Shown: positions 28,290 through 37,666, numbered from the stretch's first letter. The stretch is 64,000 nt of DNA from Streptomyces luteolus (GCF_029968015.1 NZ_JASCIS010000010.1:1-64000), one strand, 5' to 3'. Translations and numbers: made by a program. Notes: a model not told the origin generated them from the sequence alone.

Positions 28290-29804
28290 GTGAGCAGCAG
28301 CACACCTCCGCCCTCCGGCGGACTGTTCCGCACCAAGACCATCGAACAGTCGATCCAGGACACCGAGGAGCCGGAGCACGCGCTCAGGAAGTCGCTGTCC
28401 GCGTGGGACCTGGTGGTCTTCGGCGTCGGCGTCATCATCGGCACCGGCATCTTCGTCCTCACCGGCAAGGTGGCGAAGGAGAACGCGGGACCGGCGACCG
28501 CCCTGGCCTTCGTCGCCGCGGGCATCGTCTGCGCGCTTGCCGCCCTGTGCTACGCGGAGTTCGCGTCCACCGTGCCCGTCGCCGGTTCGGCGTACACGTT
28601 CGCGTACGCGTCCATCGGTGAGCTGCCCGCCTGGATCATCGGCTGGGACCTCGTCCTGGAGTTCGCCCTCGGTACGGCGGTGGTCGCGGTCGGCTGGTCC
28701 GGCTATGTGCGCTCGCTGATGGACAACATCGGCTGGCACCTGCCAACGGGGCTCCAAGGGCCGGACGTGCCAGGAGGCACCTTCGACATCCTGGCCTTCA
28801 TCCTGGTTCTGGTCCTGACCGTGATCCTGGTCCTCGGCATGAAGCTGTCCGCCCGGATCACCGCCCTGGTCGTCGCGATCAAGGTCACCGTGGTCATGAT
28901 CGTCATCGTCGCCGGTCTGTTCTTCGTCGTCGGCGACAACTACAAGCCGTTCATCCCCGACCCGGTCACCCCGGAGACCGGCGGCGCCTGGGCGACCGCC
29001 CCGCTGGTCCAGCTGATGTTCGGCTACGAGCCCACCAACTTCGGCGTGATGGGCATCTTCACCGCAGCGTCCATCGTCTTCTTCGCCTTCATCGGCTTCG
29101 ACGTGGTGGCCACCGCCGCCGAGGAGACCAAGCTGCCGCAGCGCGACATGCCCCGCGGCATCCTCGGCTCGCTCCTCATCTGCACCGTGCTGTACGTGGC
29201 GGTGGCCTTGGTCGTCACCGGTATGCAGCACTACACCGAACTGTCCGTCAGCGCCCCGCTCGCCGACGCCTTCAAGTCGGTCGGGCACCCGTTCTACGCC
29301 GGCGTGATCAGCTTCGGAGCCGCCGTCGGCCTCACGACGGTCTGTCTGATCCTGCTCCTCGGCCAGACCAGGGTGTTCTTCGCGATGAGCCGGGACGGGC
29401 TGCTGCCGCGCGCCTTCGCCGTCACCCACCCGAAGTTCGGTACCCCGTACCGGCCGACGATCCTGCTCGGCGTGGTCATCGCGGTCATCGCCGGCTTCAC
29501 CAGCATCAACGAGCTGGCGACTCTGGTGAACATCGGCACCCTGTTCGCCTTCGTGGTGGTCGCCGCCGGCGTGCTTGTGCTCCGCCGCACCCGCCCCGAA
29601 CTGCCCCGCGCCTTCCGCACCCCGTGGGTGCCGGTGCTGCCGCTCCTCTCCATCGCCGCCTCGCTGTGGCTGATGCTGAACCTGCCGGGCGAGACCTGGG
29701 TCCGGTTCGGCGTCTGGATGGTCCTGGGCGTCATCGTCTACTTCCTGTACGGCCGCAGCCGCAGCAGGCTGGGACGGGCGCTGTCGGGCGGGGAGCCCCG
29801 ATAG
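28290..29804 (+). CDS. Amino-acid permease, APC superfamily (cationic amino-acid transporter-like)
   Basis: 504 residues from GTG at 28290 (AAGGGAG about 9 bases upstream); the upstream part of the frame is not family-like. The cytosolic N-terminus (RTKTIEQSIQDTEEPEHALRKSLS) and the first helix motif VVFGVGVIIGTGIFVLTG are characteristic of the CAT/YfnA branch. About 12-13 membrane segments are visible, with FFAFIGFDVVATAAEET in the middle. It imports amino acids by proton symport; the substrate cannot be told from the sequence. It is monocistronic. Confidence 0.92.
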   Translation: MSSSTPPPSGGLFRTKTIEQSIQDTEEPEHALRKSLSAWDLVVFGVGVIIGTGIFVLTGKVAKENAGPATALAFVAAGIVCALAALCYAEFASTVPVAGSAYTFAYASIGELPAWIIGWDLVLEFALGTAVVAVGWSGYVRSLMDNIGWHLPTGLQGPDVPGGTFDILAFILVLVLTVILVLGMKLSARITALVVAIKVTVVMIVIVAGLFFVVGDNYKPFIPDPVTPETGGAWATAPLVQLMFGYEPTNFGVMGIFTAASIVFFAFIGFDVVATAAEETKLPQRDMPRGILGSLLICTVLYVAVALVVTGMQHYTELSVSAPLADAFKSVGHPFYAGVISFGAAVGLTTVCLILLLGQTRVFFAMSRDGLLPRAFAVTHPKFGTPYRPTILLGVVIAVIAGFTSINELATLVNIGTLFAFVVVAAGVLVLRRTRPELPRAFRTPWVPVLPLLSIAASLWLMLNLPGETWVRFGVWMVLGVIVYFLYGRSRSRLGRALSGGEPR

Positions 29805-29901
29805 GGACGCGAAAGGGGCGGGGAGGGGAACCAATCGCCCGTAGGGCGAAGCCCGTACCCCCTCAACCGCCCCACCCGCCACGCCAGATACCTTGGCGCC
29901 C

Positions 29902-31404
29902 ATGCCGGCCGAGCAGCGTTCCGACCCACCCCCCAGTACGCCTACGCTGCCGCACCAGCGCGTCGGACGGGACGCGCGCCCCGTCCGCGCGCGGCCAAGG
30001 CGGCGGACCGCGTACTGGCCCCCGCTCGTCATCGCCCTCGCCCTGCTCGCCTGCGTCACCCGCATCCCGTCGTTCCGCCTCAAGCTGTGGAACCCCGACG
30101 AGGGCTATCTCGCCGTCCAGGCCCGCATGCTGGCCGACGGCGGCACGCTCTACGAGACCGTCGTCGACCGCAAACCCCCGCTCCTGCCCTGGCTGTACGA
30201 GGCCGCCTTCGCCGTGTTCGGCGACGACTCGCTGTTACCCCTGAAGGTCCTCGCCGTCCTCGCCCACCTCGCCACGGCCCTGCTCCTCGCCTCGCTCGCC
30301 CGCCGCCGCTGGGGCGACGGCGCGGGCCGCACCGCCGGCGTCCTCTACCTGCTCCTCTCCATCGGGCTGAACCCCGAGGACACGCAGGCCGCCACGTTCG
30401 AGGTGTTCATGCTCCCGGCGACCGCGGCCGCCGTATGGCTCGCCGACCGGCGCCGCTGGGCCTGGTGCGGTCTCGCCGTCGCCGCGGCCTTCCTCGCCAA
30501 GCAGACCGGCGGGGCCGTCCTCCTGCCCGTGCTCTGGATGCTGTGGCGCTCCGGTGCGCGGCGGGCCGACGTGCTGCGGCTCGCGGCGGGTGCCGTGCTG
30601 CCCGTCCTTGCGGCCGCCGTCGCCACCGACCCGCGGGGCTTTCTCTTCTGGACGGTCACCGGATCGGGCGCGTACGCCTCGTTCACCGGCTCCGAACTGC
30701 ACGTACTCTCCCGGGCGTTGACCAACACCGCGCTGCTCGCCATCGCCTGCGCGGGGCTGATCCCGGCTGTCCTGCGGGTGCTGCGGATCGCCCGCACCGG
30801 GGCGGCCGACCTGTGGGTGTGGCTCGGCGCGTCCGCGGTCGCCGTCTGCGTCGGCTTCCACTTCTTCGGCCATTACTACCTCCAACTGGTTCCCGCCCTC
30901 GCCCTGTTGGGCACTGCCGCCCTGCAGAGCCTGCCGCGCGACTGGACCCCGGCGACGCTCAGCACGTCCGCGCTCGCCTGCGCCCTGTTCCTCGCCTGGG
31001 GCCTGCTCGCGCCGCGCCCCGGCCTCGCGCACTCCGAACGGCTCGCCCAGGCGATCGGCCGCGCCACGGAGCCCGAGGACCGCGTCCTCGTCTGGGGCAT
31101 GCACCCCGAGACGTACTGGCTCGCCGACCGCGCCCCCGCCACCCGCTACCTCACCGCGGGCTTCCTCACCAACTACAGCGGCGGCCGCAACGGCCCCCAG
31201 GTGGGGGAGAAGTACGCCGTAGAAGGCGCCTGGGACGTGTTCCGTACGGAAATGGCCGAGAACCCGCCCGCCCTGATCGTCGACGACTCCCGCGGCAAGC
31301 CCTACACCCCCGACGCCCTCCCCACGCTCCGCGCCCTCCTCGCCGCCGGGTACGAGCGCACGGCGGTCGTGGAGGGCGCGATCATCTACCGCCGCGTCGG
31401 ATAG
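29902..31404 (+). CDS. Membrane glycosyltransferase, GT39/ArnT-like (PMT_2)
   Basis: 500 residues from ATG at 29902; a TTG three codons earlier is possible. A basic N-terminus precedes about 10 membrane segments. The acidic motif after helix 1, WNPDEGYLAVQARMLADGG, followed by VVDRKPPLLPW, is the catalytic loop of lipid-linked-sugar glycosyltransferases of the PMT/ArnT type. The C-terminal ~110 residues are a soluble extracytoplasmic domain (VLVWGMHPETYWLADRAP). It probably transfers a sugar from a polyprenyl-phosphate donor outside the membrane; the acceptor is unknown. Its end overlaps the convergent NYN gene by 19 bp. Confidence 0.85.
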   Translation: MPAEQRSDPPPSTPTLPHQRVGRDARPVRARPRRRTAYWPPLVIALALLACVTRIPSFRLKLWNPDEGYLAVQARMLADGGTLYETVVDRKPPLLPWLYEAAFAVFGDDSLLPLKVLAVLAHLATALLLASLARRRWGDGAGRTAGVLYLLLSIGLNPEDTQAATFEVFMLPATAAAVWLADRRRWAWCGLAVAAAFLAKQTGGAVLLPVLWMLWRSGARRADVLRLAAGAVLPVLAAAVATDPRGFLFWTVTGSGAYASFTGSELHVLSRALTNTALLAIACAGLIPAVLRVLRIARTGAADLWVWLGASAVAVCVGFHFFGHYYLQLVPALALLGTAALQSLPRDWTPATLSTSALACALFLAWGLLAPRPGLAHSERLAQAIGRATEPEDRVLVWGMHPETYWLADRAPATRYLTAGFLTNYSGGRNGPQVGEKYAVEGAWDVFRTEMAENPPALIVDDSRGKPYTPDALPTLRALLAAGYERTAVVEGAIIYRRVG

Positions 31405-31763
31405 ACCGTACGCGGCCCGACGCACACCGCGCCCAACTCCTCGACCCTGCGCCGCAGTTCACGGTCGGCGGTGACCACGACCACGACCTCCGCGGCGGCC
31501 TCCGCGACCAGCTCCACGATCCGGTCGTCACCGCTCGCGGGCGCCGACTCGACCCGCACATCCGGCAGGGACTCCACGCCGCGCGCGGCGCCCTCCACGA
31601 CGAGGACGACATCGAGCGGGCCGGGATGGCCGTCGATCCCCGCCTCGACGTACGCCACGAGCCCGTCCCGCAGCCGCTCGGCCGCACCCCTGCGGTCCCG
31701 CCACCATCCGTCCGGCACCGATCCGACGGTGTTGGCGGCGTCCACGACGAGCAGAGTGCGCAT
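31386..31763 (-). CDS. NYN/PIN-like domain protein
   Basis: 125 residues. The acidic residues of the NYN nuclease fold are in place: VVDAANTVGS at the N-terminus, SGDDRIVELV in the middle, and VVTADRELRRRVEELGA. Such single-domain proteins are often annotated as NTP pyrophosphohydrolase in streptomycetes, but the fold is that of an RNA-cleaving enzyme. The gene is alone and convergent with the membrane glycosyltransferase. Confidence 0.8.
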   Translation of the reverse strand: MRTLLVVDAANTVGSVPDGWWRDRRGAAERLRDGLVAYVEAGIDGHPGPLDVVLVVEGAARGVESLPDVRVESAPASGDDRIVELVAEAAAEVVVVVTADRELRRRVEELGAVCVGPRTVYPTRR

Positions 31764-31832
31764 ACGCCGACTCTTTCACGCCGCGCCCCGACCGTCGTAC
31801 GAGAGCACCTCCTGTACGACCCCGGAGGCACC

Positions 31833-31868
31833 GCTGCCCCCGATGCCGACGAGGGCATCAGGGGCAGC
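31833..31868 (-). terminator. Hairpin after the beta-oxidation operon
   Basis: gctgcccccgatgcc (31833-31847) pairs with ggcatcaggggcagc (31854-31868), with one mismatch and a 6-base loop. It lies 20 bases downstream of the 3-hydroxyacyl-CoA dehydrogenase stop. Confidence 0.75.
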
Positions 31869-31887
31869 CGTACGGGAAAGGGCCGGA

Positions 31888-34023
31888 CTAGGCGGGAATG
31901 CTCGCCACGCCCTGCTCCAGGAACCGCTTGCCGTTGACGCGCTCGGAGACGCCCTCACGGTCCAGGTACGGCGTGACGCCGCCCAGGTGGAAGGGCCAGC
32001 CGGCGCCGGTGATCAGGCACAGGTCGATGTCCTGGGCCTCGGCGACGACACCCTCGTCGAGCATCAGGCCGATCTCCTGGGCCACCGCGTCGAGCACGCG
32101 GTCGCGGACCTGCTCCTCCGTCAGGACGCTGTCGCCCTGCTGGAGGAGCGCCTGGACCTCGGGGTCGAGCTCCGGCTTCCCGCTGTCGTAGACGTAGAAG
32201 CCGCGCTTGCCGGCGTCCACGACGGCCTTCAGGTTCGGGGAGACCGTGAAGCGCTCCGGGAAGGCGCGGTTCAGTGTCTCGGAGACGTGCAGGCCGATCG
32301 CCGGGCCGACGAGCTCCAGGAGCACCAGCGGCGACATCGGCAGACCGAGCGGCTCGACCGCCTTCTCGGCGACGGCGACCGGGGTGCCCTCGTCGATGAC
32401 GTTCTGCACCTCGCCCATGAAGCGGGTCAGGATGCGGTTCACGACGAACGCCGGGGCGTCCTTCACGAGAACCGCGGTCTTCTTCAGCTTCTTGGCGACA
32501 CCGAACGCGGTGGCCAGGGAGGCGTCGTCGGTCTGCTCGCCGCGGACGATCTCCAGGAGCGGAAGCACGGCGACCGGGTTGAAGAAGTGGAAGCCGACGA
32601 CCCGCTCGGGGTGCTTCAGCTTCGACGCCATCTCGGTGACCGAAAGCGAGGAGGTGTTGGTGGCGAGGATCGCGTGCGCCGGGGCGACCGCCTCGACCTC
32701 CGCGAACACCTGCTGCTTGACGCCGATCTCCTCGAAGACGGCCTCGATGACAAAGTCGGCGTCCGCGAAGCCCTCGGCCTTGTCGAGCACGCCGGTCACC
32801 AGGGCCTTCAGGCGGTTGGCCTTGTCCTGGTTGATGCGGCCCTTGCCGAGCAGCTTGTCGATCTCGGCGTGGACGTAGCCCACACCCTTGTCGACGCGCT
32901 CCTGGTCGATGTCGGTCAGCACGACCGGCACCTCCAGGCGGCGCAGGAAGAGCAGCGCGAGCTGCGAGGCCATCAGGCCCGCACCCACGACGCCGACCTT
33001 GCTGACCGGACGCGCCAGGTCCTTCGACGGGGCGCCCGCGGGACGCTTGCCGCGCTTCTGGACCAGGTTGAACGCGTAGAGCCCGGCGCGCAGTTCGCCG
33101 CCCATGATGAGGTCGGCGAGCGCCTGGTCCTCGGCGTCGAAGCCGGCCTGGAGGTCACCGTCCTTGGCGGCGGCGATGATGTCGAGCGCGCGGTACGCGG
33201 CCGGGGCGGCGCCGTGCACCTTGGAGTCGGCGATGAACCGGCCCTTGGCGACGGCCTGGTCCCAGGCCTCACCGCGGTCCACCTCGGGGCGCTCCACCTT
33301 GACGTCGCCGCCCAGGACCCGAGCGGTCCAAAGCAGCGACTGCTCCAGGAAGTCCGCACCCTCGAACAGCGCGTCCGCGATGCCGAGTTCGAAGACCTGC
33401 TTGCCCTTGAGCTGGCGGTTCTGGTTGAGCGAGTTCTCGATGATGACCTGGACGGCCCGCTCGGCGCCGATCAGGTTCGGCAGCAGCGCGCAGCCGCCCC
33501 AGCCGGGCACCAGACCGAGGAAGACCTCGGGCAGCGAGAACGCGGGCAGCGCCTTGGACACGGTGCGGTAGGTGCAGTGCAGACCGGCCTCGACACCGCC
33601 GCCCATGGCCGCGCCGTTGTAGTACGCGAAGGTCGGCACGGCGAGCGCGGAGAGGCGCTTGAAGACGTCGTGGCCGCCCTTGCCGATGGCCAGCGCGTCC
33701 GAGTGCCGCTTGAGCAGCTCGACGCCCTTGAGGTCCGCGCCCACGGCGAAGATGAACGGCTTGCCGGTGAGGCCGACGCCGACGATGGAGCCCTCGGCGG
33801 CCTCCTTCTCGACCTGGCTGATTGCCACGTCGAGGTTGGCCAGGGACTGCGGCCCGAAGGTGGTCGGCTTGGTGTGGTCCAGGCCGTTGTCGAGCGTGAT
33901 GAGGGCGAACTTGCCTGCCCCGTACGGCAGGTCGAGGTGGCGTACGTGCGCCTGCGTGACGATCTCGTCGGGGAACAGCTCGGCCGCGCCCTTCAGAAGC
34001 TCAGCGGTGGTGGTGGTGCTCAC
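31888..34023 (-). CDS. Beta-oxidation multifunctional protein (enoyl-CoA hydratase / 3-hydroxyacyl-CoA dehydrogenase)
   Basis: 711 residues from GTG at 34021-34023, overlapping the thiolase stop (GTGA); the longer frame reads back into thiolase. The N-terminal crotonase domain (about 1-290) has the oxyanion-hole region YYNGAAMGGGVEAGLH and SLPEVFLGLVPGWGG. The NAD-binding domain starts with VGVVGAGLMASQLALLF (about residue 330) and carries NTSSLSV. C-terminal helices follow (GFHFFNPV). It hydrates enoyl-CoA and oxidises 3-hydroxyacyl-CoA. With the upstream thiolase it forms an FadB/FadA-type complex for fatty-acid breakdown. Confidence 0.93.
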   Translation of the reverse strand: MSTTTTAELLKGAAELFPDEIVTQAHVRHLDLPYGAGKFALITLDNGLDHTKPTTFGPQSLANLDVAISQVEKEAAEGSIVGVGLTGKPFIFAVGADLKGVELLKRHSDALAIGKGGHDVFKRLSALAVPTFAYYNGAAMGGGVEAGLHCTYRTVSKALPAFSLPEVFLGLVPGWGGCALLPNLIGAERAVQVIIENSLNQNRQLKGKQVFELGIADALFEGADFLEQSLLWTARVLGGDVKVERPEVDRGEAWDQAVAKGRFIADSKVHGAAPAAYRALDIIAAAKDGDLQAGFDAEDQALADLIMGGELRAGLYAFNLVQKRGKRPAGAPSKDLARPVSKVGVVGAGLMASQLALLFLRRLEVPVVLTDIDQERVDKGVGYVHAEIDKLLGKGRINQDKANRLKALVTGVLDKAEGFADADFVIEAVFEEIGVKQQVFAEVEAVAPAHAILATNTSSLSVTEMASKLKHPERVVGFHFFNPVAVLPLLEIVRGEQTDDASLATAFGVAKKLKKTAVLVKDAPAFVVNRILTRFMGEVQNVIDEGTPVAVAEKAVEPLGLPMSPLVLLELVGPAIGLHVSETLNRAFPERFTVSPNLKAVVDAGKRGFYVYDSGKPELDPEVQALLQQGDSVLTEEQVRDRVLDAVAQEIGLMLDEGVVAEAQDIDLCLITGAGWPFHLGGVTPYLDREGVSERVNGKRFLEQGVASIPA

Positions 34024-35246
34024 TTGCTGCCTCCGGCGTCCTTGTGGTGCGGGTTCTCCCAGATGACCGTGGCGCCCATGCCGAAGCCGACGCACATGGT
34101 GGTGAGGCCGTAACGGACCTCGGGCTGCTCCTCGAACTGCCGCGCCAGCTGCGTCATCAGACGCACACCGGAGGAGGCGAGGGGGTGGCCGAACGCGATG
34201 GCGCCGCCGTACTGGTTGACGCGCGCGTCGTCGTCCGCGATGCCGTAGTGCTCCAGGAACGCGAGCACCTGCACGGCGAAGGCCTCGTTGACCTCGAACA
34301 GGCCGATGTCGTCGATCGACAGCTCGGCCTTGGCGAGGGCCTTCTCGGTCGCGGGGATCGGACCGTAGCCCATGACCTCCGGCTCGACACCCGCGAAGGC
34401 GTACGAGACGAGGCGCATCTTGACCGGCAGGTCGTTCTCGCGCGCGAAGTCCTCTGACGCGATCAGCGAGGCGGTGGCGCCGTCGTTCAGCCCCGCTGCG
34501 TTACCGGCGGTGACGCGACCATGCGTACGGAACGGGGTCTTGAGCCCGGCCAGGCTCTCCAGGGTCGTGCCCGGACGCATCGGCTCGTCGGCGGTGGCGA
34601 GCCCCCAACCGGTCTCACCGGCCTCTTCATTCGTCCGACGTACGGAGATCGGCACCAGGTCGGCCTGGATCTTGCCGTCGGCGTACGCCTTGGCGGCCTT
34701 CTCCTGCGAGCGCACGGCGTACTCGTCGGCACGCTGCTTGGTGATGCTCGGGTAGCGGTCGTGCAGGTTCTCGGCGGTCATGCCCATGAACAGGGCCGAC
34801 TCGTCCACCAGCTTCTCGCTGACGAACCGCGGGTTCGGGTCCACGCCCTCACCCATCGGGTGACGGCCCATGTGCTCGACACCACCGGCGACGGCGATGT
34901 CGTACGCGCCGAAGGCGACGGAACCGGCGACCGAGGTCACGGCGGTCAGGGCGCCGGCGCACATGCGGTCGATCGAGTATCCGGGCACGGACTGCGGAAG
35001 CCCGGCGAGGATGCCTGCGGTCCGGCCGATGGTCAGACCCTGGTCACCGATCTGGGTGGTCGCGGCGATGGCGACCTCGTCGATGGTGGCGGGGTCGAGG
35101 TTCGGGTTGCGGCGCAGCAGCTCCCGGATGGACTTCACGACGAGATCGTCGGCGCGGGTCTCGTGGTAGATGCCCTTCGGGCCCGCCTTGCCGAACGGGG
35201 TGCGGACGCCGTCGACGAAGACGACGTCCCTGACGGTACGAGGCAC
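34020..35246 (-). CDS. Thiolase (acetyl-CoA C-acyltransferase), FadA-like
   Basis: 408 residues from GTG at 35244-35246 (GGAGGAG 6 bases upstream); an upstream start adds a non-homologous 22 residues. The acylated cysteine is C96 in DRMCAGAL. The catalytic histidine and second cysteine are in FGHPLASSG and TTMCVGFGMG. It cleaves 3-ketoacyl-CoA with CoA to release acetyl-CoA, the last step of beta-oxidation. It is the first gene of a two-gene operon with the multifunctional protein. Confidence 0.94.
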   Translation of the reverse strand: MPRTVRDVVFVDGVRTPFGKAGPKGIYHETRADDLVVKSIRELLRRNPNLDPATIDEVAIAATTQIGDQGLTIGRTAGILAGLPQSVPGYSIDRMCAGALTAVTSVAGSVAFGAYDIAVAGGVEHMGRHPMGEGVDPNPRFVSEKLVDESALFMGMTAENLHDRYPSITKQRADEYAVRSQEKAAKAYADGKIQADLVPISVRRTNEEAGETGWGLATADEPMRPGTTLESLAGLKTPFRTHGRVTAGNAAGLNDGATASLIASEDFARENDLPVKMRLVSYAFAGVEPEVMGYGPIPATEKALAKAELSIDDIGLFEVNEAFAVQVLAFLEHYGIADDDARVNQYGGAIAFGHPLASSGVRLMTQLARQFEEQPEVRYGLTTMCVGFGMGATVIWENPHHKDAGGSK

Positions 35247-35387
35247 GATGGCTCTCCTCCAGGGGTGCGGGATCGCTGCCGCTGGGCGTGCTCCGGCGGC
35301 TACACGGCTCATGCTACTTGCCGGTAACCAAGTGGAACAGGCCCCCCGCCCGGAGCGGCGAAGGTCACACTCAATGGTGGAGACGTA

Positions 35388-35427
35388 AAACGCCGGAGAG
35401 GCTGAGAATTCAGCCTCTCCGGCGTTT
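35388..35427. terminator. Palindromic repeat terminator downstream of the RNase D-like gene
   Basis: aaacgccggagaggctga (35388-35405) pairs perfectly with tcagcctctccggcgttt (35410-35427) over a 4-base loop. A second hairpin with ctgggg/ccccag arms and a ttcgggaaggggcgggg arm follow, as in the nested element at 43521-43661. It ends the minus-strand gene at 35490. Confidence 0.75.
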
Positions 35428-35489
35428 GAGGAGCGGGGTCTGGGGCGGAGCCCCAGTTCGGGAAGGGGCGGGGTGGGGAAGAAGGAGCC

Positions 35490-36779
35490 CTACCCGGCCC
35501 CGACCGCCAGTGCCTCCACCAGAACCGGCGTCACCTGCTCGATCTGCCAGGCCCGCGCCCCGTACCCCGAGAGCCCCGAGGCGACGGACTCCGCGTCGAG
35601 GGACGCCGGCGGCTCCCAGCACACCCGCCGCACCGTGTCCGGCGTGATCAGGTTCTCCTGCGGCATGTTCAGCCGCTCCGCGAGCGCCGTCACCGCCGCC
35701 CGCGCCGCCGAGAGGCGTGCGGCCGCCGCCGGGTCGCGGTCCGCCCACGATCGGGGCGGCGGCGGGCCCGCCAACTGCTGTCCCGGCTGCGGGAGTTCGC
35801 TCTCCGGCAGCGCCTTGGCGCGGTCCACCGCGGCCTGCCACTGCTCCAGCTGACGCTGGCCCATCCGGTGCCCGAAGCCGGGCAGCTGCCGCAGCGCGTG
35901 CACGTTGGGCGGCAGCGCGAGCGCGGCCTCCACGATCGCGGCGTCGCCGAGCACCTTGCCGGGCGACACGTCACGCCGCTGCGCCACCTTGTCGCGGGCC
36001 GTCCACAGCTCCCGTACGGCCGCCATCTGCCGGCGTCGGCGCACCTTGTGCATGCCCGACGTACGCCGCCACGGGTCCTTGCGCGGGGGCGGCGGCGGGG
36101 CACTGGCGATCGCGTCGAACTCCTGGTGCGCCCACTCCAGCTTGCCCTGCCGGTCGAGCTCCTTCTCCAGGCTGTCGCGCAGGTCCACGAGGAGTTCCAC
36201 GTCGAGCGCGGCGTACCGCAGCCAGGGGTCGGGCAGCGGCCGCGTCGACCAGTCGACGGCGGAGTGGCCCTTCTCCAGCACGTACCCGAGCACCGACTCC
36301 ACCATCGCGCCGAGGCCGACGCGCGGGAAGCCCGCGAGCCGTCCGGCCAGCTCGGTGTCGAAGATGCGGGTGGGGATCATGCCTATTTCGCGCAGGCACG
36401 GCAGGTCCTGAGTCGCGGCGTGCAGCACCCACTCGGCATCCGCGATCGCCGCTGAGAGCCCCGACAGGTCGGGACAGGCGATCGGGTCGATCAGGGCGCT
36501 GCCGGCACCTTCGCGGCGCAGCTGTACGAGATAGGCGCGCTGGCCGTAGCGGTAGCCGGAGGCCCGCTCGGCGTCGACGGCGACGGGTCCCCGGCCTGCG
36601 GCGAAAGCGGCGACGACCTCGGCGAGCGAGTCCTCGTCGGCGATCACCTCGGGGACGCCCTCGCGCGGTTCGAGCAGCGGAATCGGCTCCTCCTCGGGGG
36701 CTGCGACGCCTTCGTCCGGAGGAGCGCCTCCGGTGGTTCGCAGTGGTCTGTCTTCTGCGGTCTCTTGGGCGTCGGTCAC
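35490..36779 (-). CDS. RNase D-like 3'-5' exoribonuclease with HRDC domain
   Basis: 429 residues. The DEDDy exonuclease motifs are intact: D69 and E71 (VAVDAERAS), D125 (LHAATQDLPCL), and Y189/D193 (WLRYAALDVELL). An HRDC helical domain follows at about 240-320 (MAAVRELWTARDKVAQRRDVSPGKVL, LRQLPGF). The C-terminal ~100 residues are an extra domain found in actinobacterial members. It probably trims the 3' ends of structured RNAs. It is transcribed in the same direction as whiI upstream but a strong palindrome separates the two. Confidence 0.92.
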   Translation of the reverse strand: MTDAQETAEDRPLRTTGGAPPDEGVAAPEEEPIPLLEPREGVPEVIADEDSLAEVVAAFAAGRGPVAVDAERASGYRYGQRAYLVQLRREGAGSALIDPIACPDLSGLSAAIADAEWVLHAATQDLPCLREIGMIPTRIFDTELAGRLAGFPRVGLGAMVESVLGYVLEKGHSAVDWSTRPLPDPWLRYAALDVELLVDLRDSLEKELDRQGKLEWAHQEFDAIASAPPPPPRKDPWRRTSGMHKVRRRRQMAAVRELWTARDKVAQRRDVSPGKVLGDAAIVEAALALPPNVHALRQLPGFGHRMGQRQLEQWQAAVDRAKALPESELPQPGQQLAGPPPPRSWADRDPAAAARLSAARAAVTALAERLNMPQENLITPDTVRRVCWEPPASLDAESVASGLSGYGARAWQIEQVTPVLVEALAVGAG

Positions 36780-36805
36780 CGGTCAAGGGTATCTGTGCGA
36801 GCAGA

Positions 36806-36839
36806 GCGCCCGCCGACGGAACGTTCCGTCGGCGGGCGC
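36806..36839 (-). terminator. Perfect 34-bp palindrome between whiI and the RNase D-like gene
   Basis: gcgcccgccgacggaac (36806-36822) is followed directly by its exact reverse complement (36823-36839). It lies 59-92 bases after the whiI stop and 27 bases before the next start. It most likely ends whiI transcription. Confidence 0.8.
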
Positions 36840-36897
36840 GGGACTTATGTGCTGGGTTTTGAGCGGTTATGTACCCGTGTGCGGCAAGGGGTCGGGG

Positions 36898-37560
36898 TCA
36901 GTGGATGATGCCGGTGCGCAGGGCGACGGCGACCATTCCGGCCCGGTCGCCCGTGCCGAGCTTGCGGGCGATGCGGGCGAGGTGGCTCTTGACGGTCAGG
37001 GCCGACAGGCCCATCGAGACGCCGATGGCCTTGTTGGACTGGCCCTCCGCGACGAGCCGCAGCACCTCCACCTCGCGGCCGGACAGCTCGCGGTACCCGC
37101 CCGGGTGGCTCGGGGCGCCCGGCGGGCGGCGGTGCATACGGGCCGCGGCGGCGCCGATGGGTGCGGCGCCGGGGCGGGTGGGGAGGCCGACGTTGGTCCG
37201 CGTACCGGTGACGACATAGCCCTTGACGCCGCCCGCGAGGGCGTTGCGTACGGCGCCGATGTCGTCGGCGGCGGAGAGGGCGAGGCCGTTGGGCCAGCCC
37301 GCGGCGCGGGTCTCGGACAGCAGGGTCAGGCCCGAGCCGTCGGGCAGGTGGACATCGGCGACGCAGATGTCGCGCGGGTTGCCGATGCGGGGACGGGCCT
37401 CCGCGATCGAGGACGCCTCGATCACGTCGCGCACTCCGAGCGCCCAGAGGTGGCGGGTGACGGTGGAACGGACGCGCGGGTCCGCCACGACGACCATGGC
37501 GGTCGGCTTGTTCGGGCGGTAGGCGACCAGGCTTGCGGGCTGCTCGAGGAGAACGGACAC
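36898..37560 (-). CDS. whiI: WhiI-like atypical response regulator for sporulation
   Basis: 220 residues from GTG with AGGAGG upstream. The N-terminal receiver-like domain (about 20-125) keeps D69 (VADVHLPDG), but only one acidic residue remains at the first site (VVVADPRV, D27), and the usual lysine is a threonine (GYVVTGT, T118). The LuxR/NarL helix-turn-helix is at about 155-215 (LSGREVEVLRLVAEGQSNKAIG). WhiI of S. coelicolor is an orphan regulator needed for late aerial-hypha sporulation and is known to have a degenerate phosphorylation pocket and a sigma-WhiG promoter; both features are seen here. No kinase gene is adjacent. Confidence 0.87.
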   Translation of the reverse strand: MSVLLEQPASLVAYRPNKPTAMVVVADPRVRSTVTRHLWALGVRDVIEASSIAEARPRIGNPRDICVADVHLPDGSGLTLLSETRAAGWPNGLALSAADDIGAVRNALAGGVKGYVVTGTRTNVGLPTRPGAAPIGAAAARMHRRPPGAPSHPGGYRELSGREVEVLRLVAEGQSNKAIGVSMGLSALTVKSHLARIARKLGTGDRAGMVAVALRTGIIH

Positions 37561-37638
37561 CAGGCCTCCTGAAGGATGGCGGGGACGGGCCGGCTCGGGG
37601 AAGAAGCCGGGACAACCGTGCTTTCAAGGTCACAGACG

Positions 37639-37666
37639 TCTTCGGCAGCAAACCCACCCGCCTTTA
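37639..37666 (-). promoter_or_regulatory. Sigma-WhiG-type promoter of whiI
   Basis: On the minus strand: TAAA (37663-37666), a spacer of exactly 16 bases, then GCCGAAGA (37639-37646). The consensus is TAAA-N16-GCCGATAA, so the -35 is perfect and the -10 matches 6 of 8. It lies about 80 bases before the whiI start. S. coelicolor whiI is transcribed by sigma-WhiG. Confidence 0.75.
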
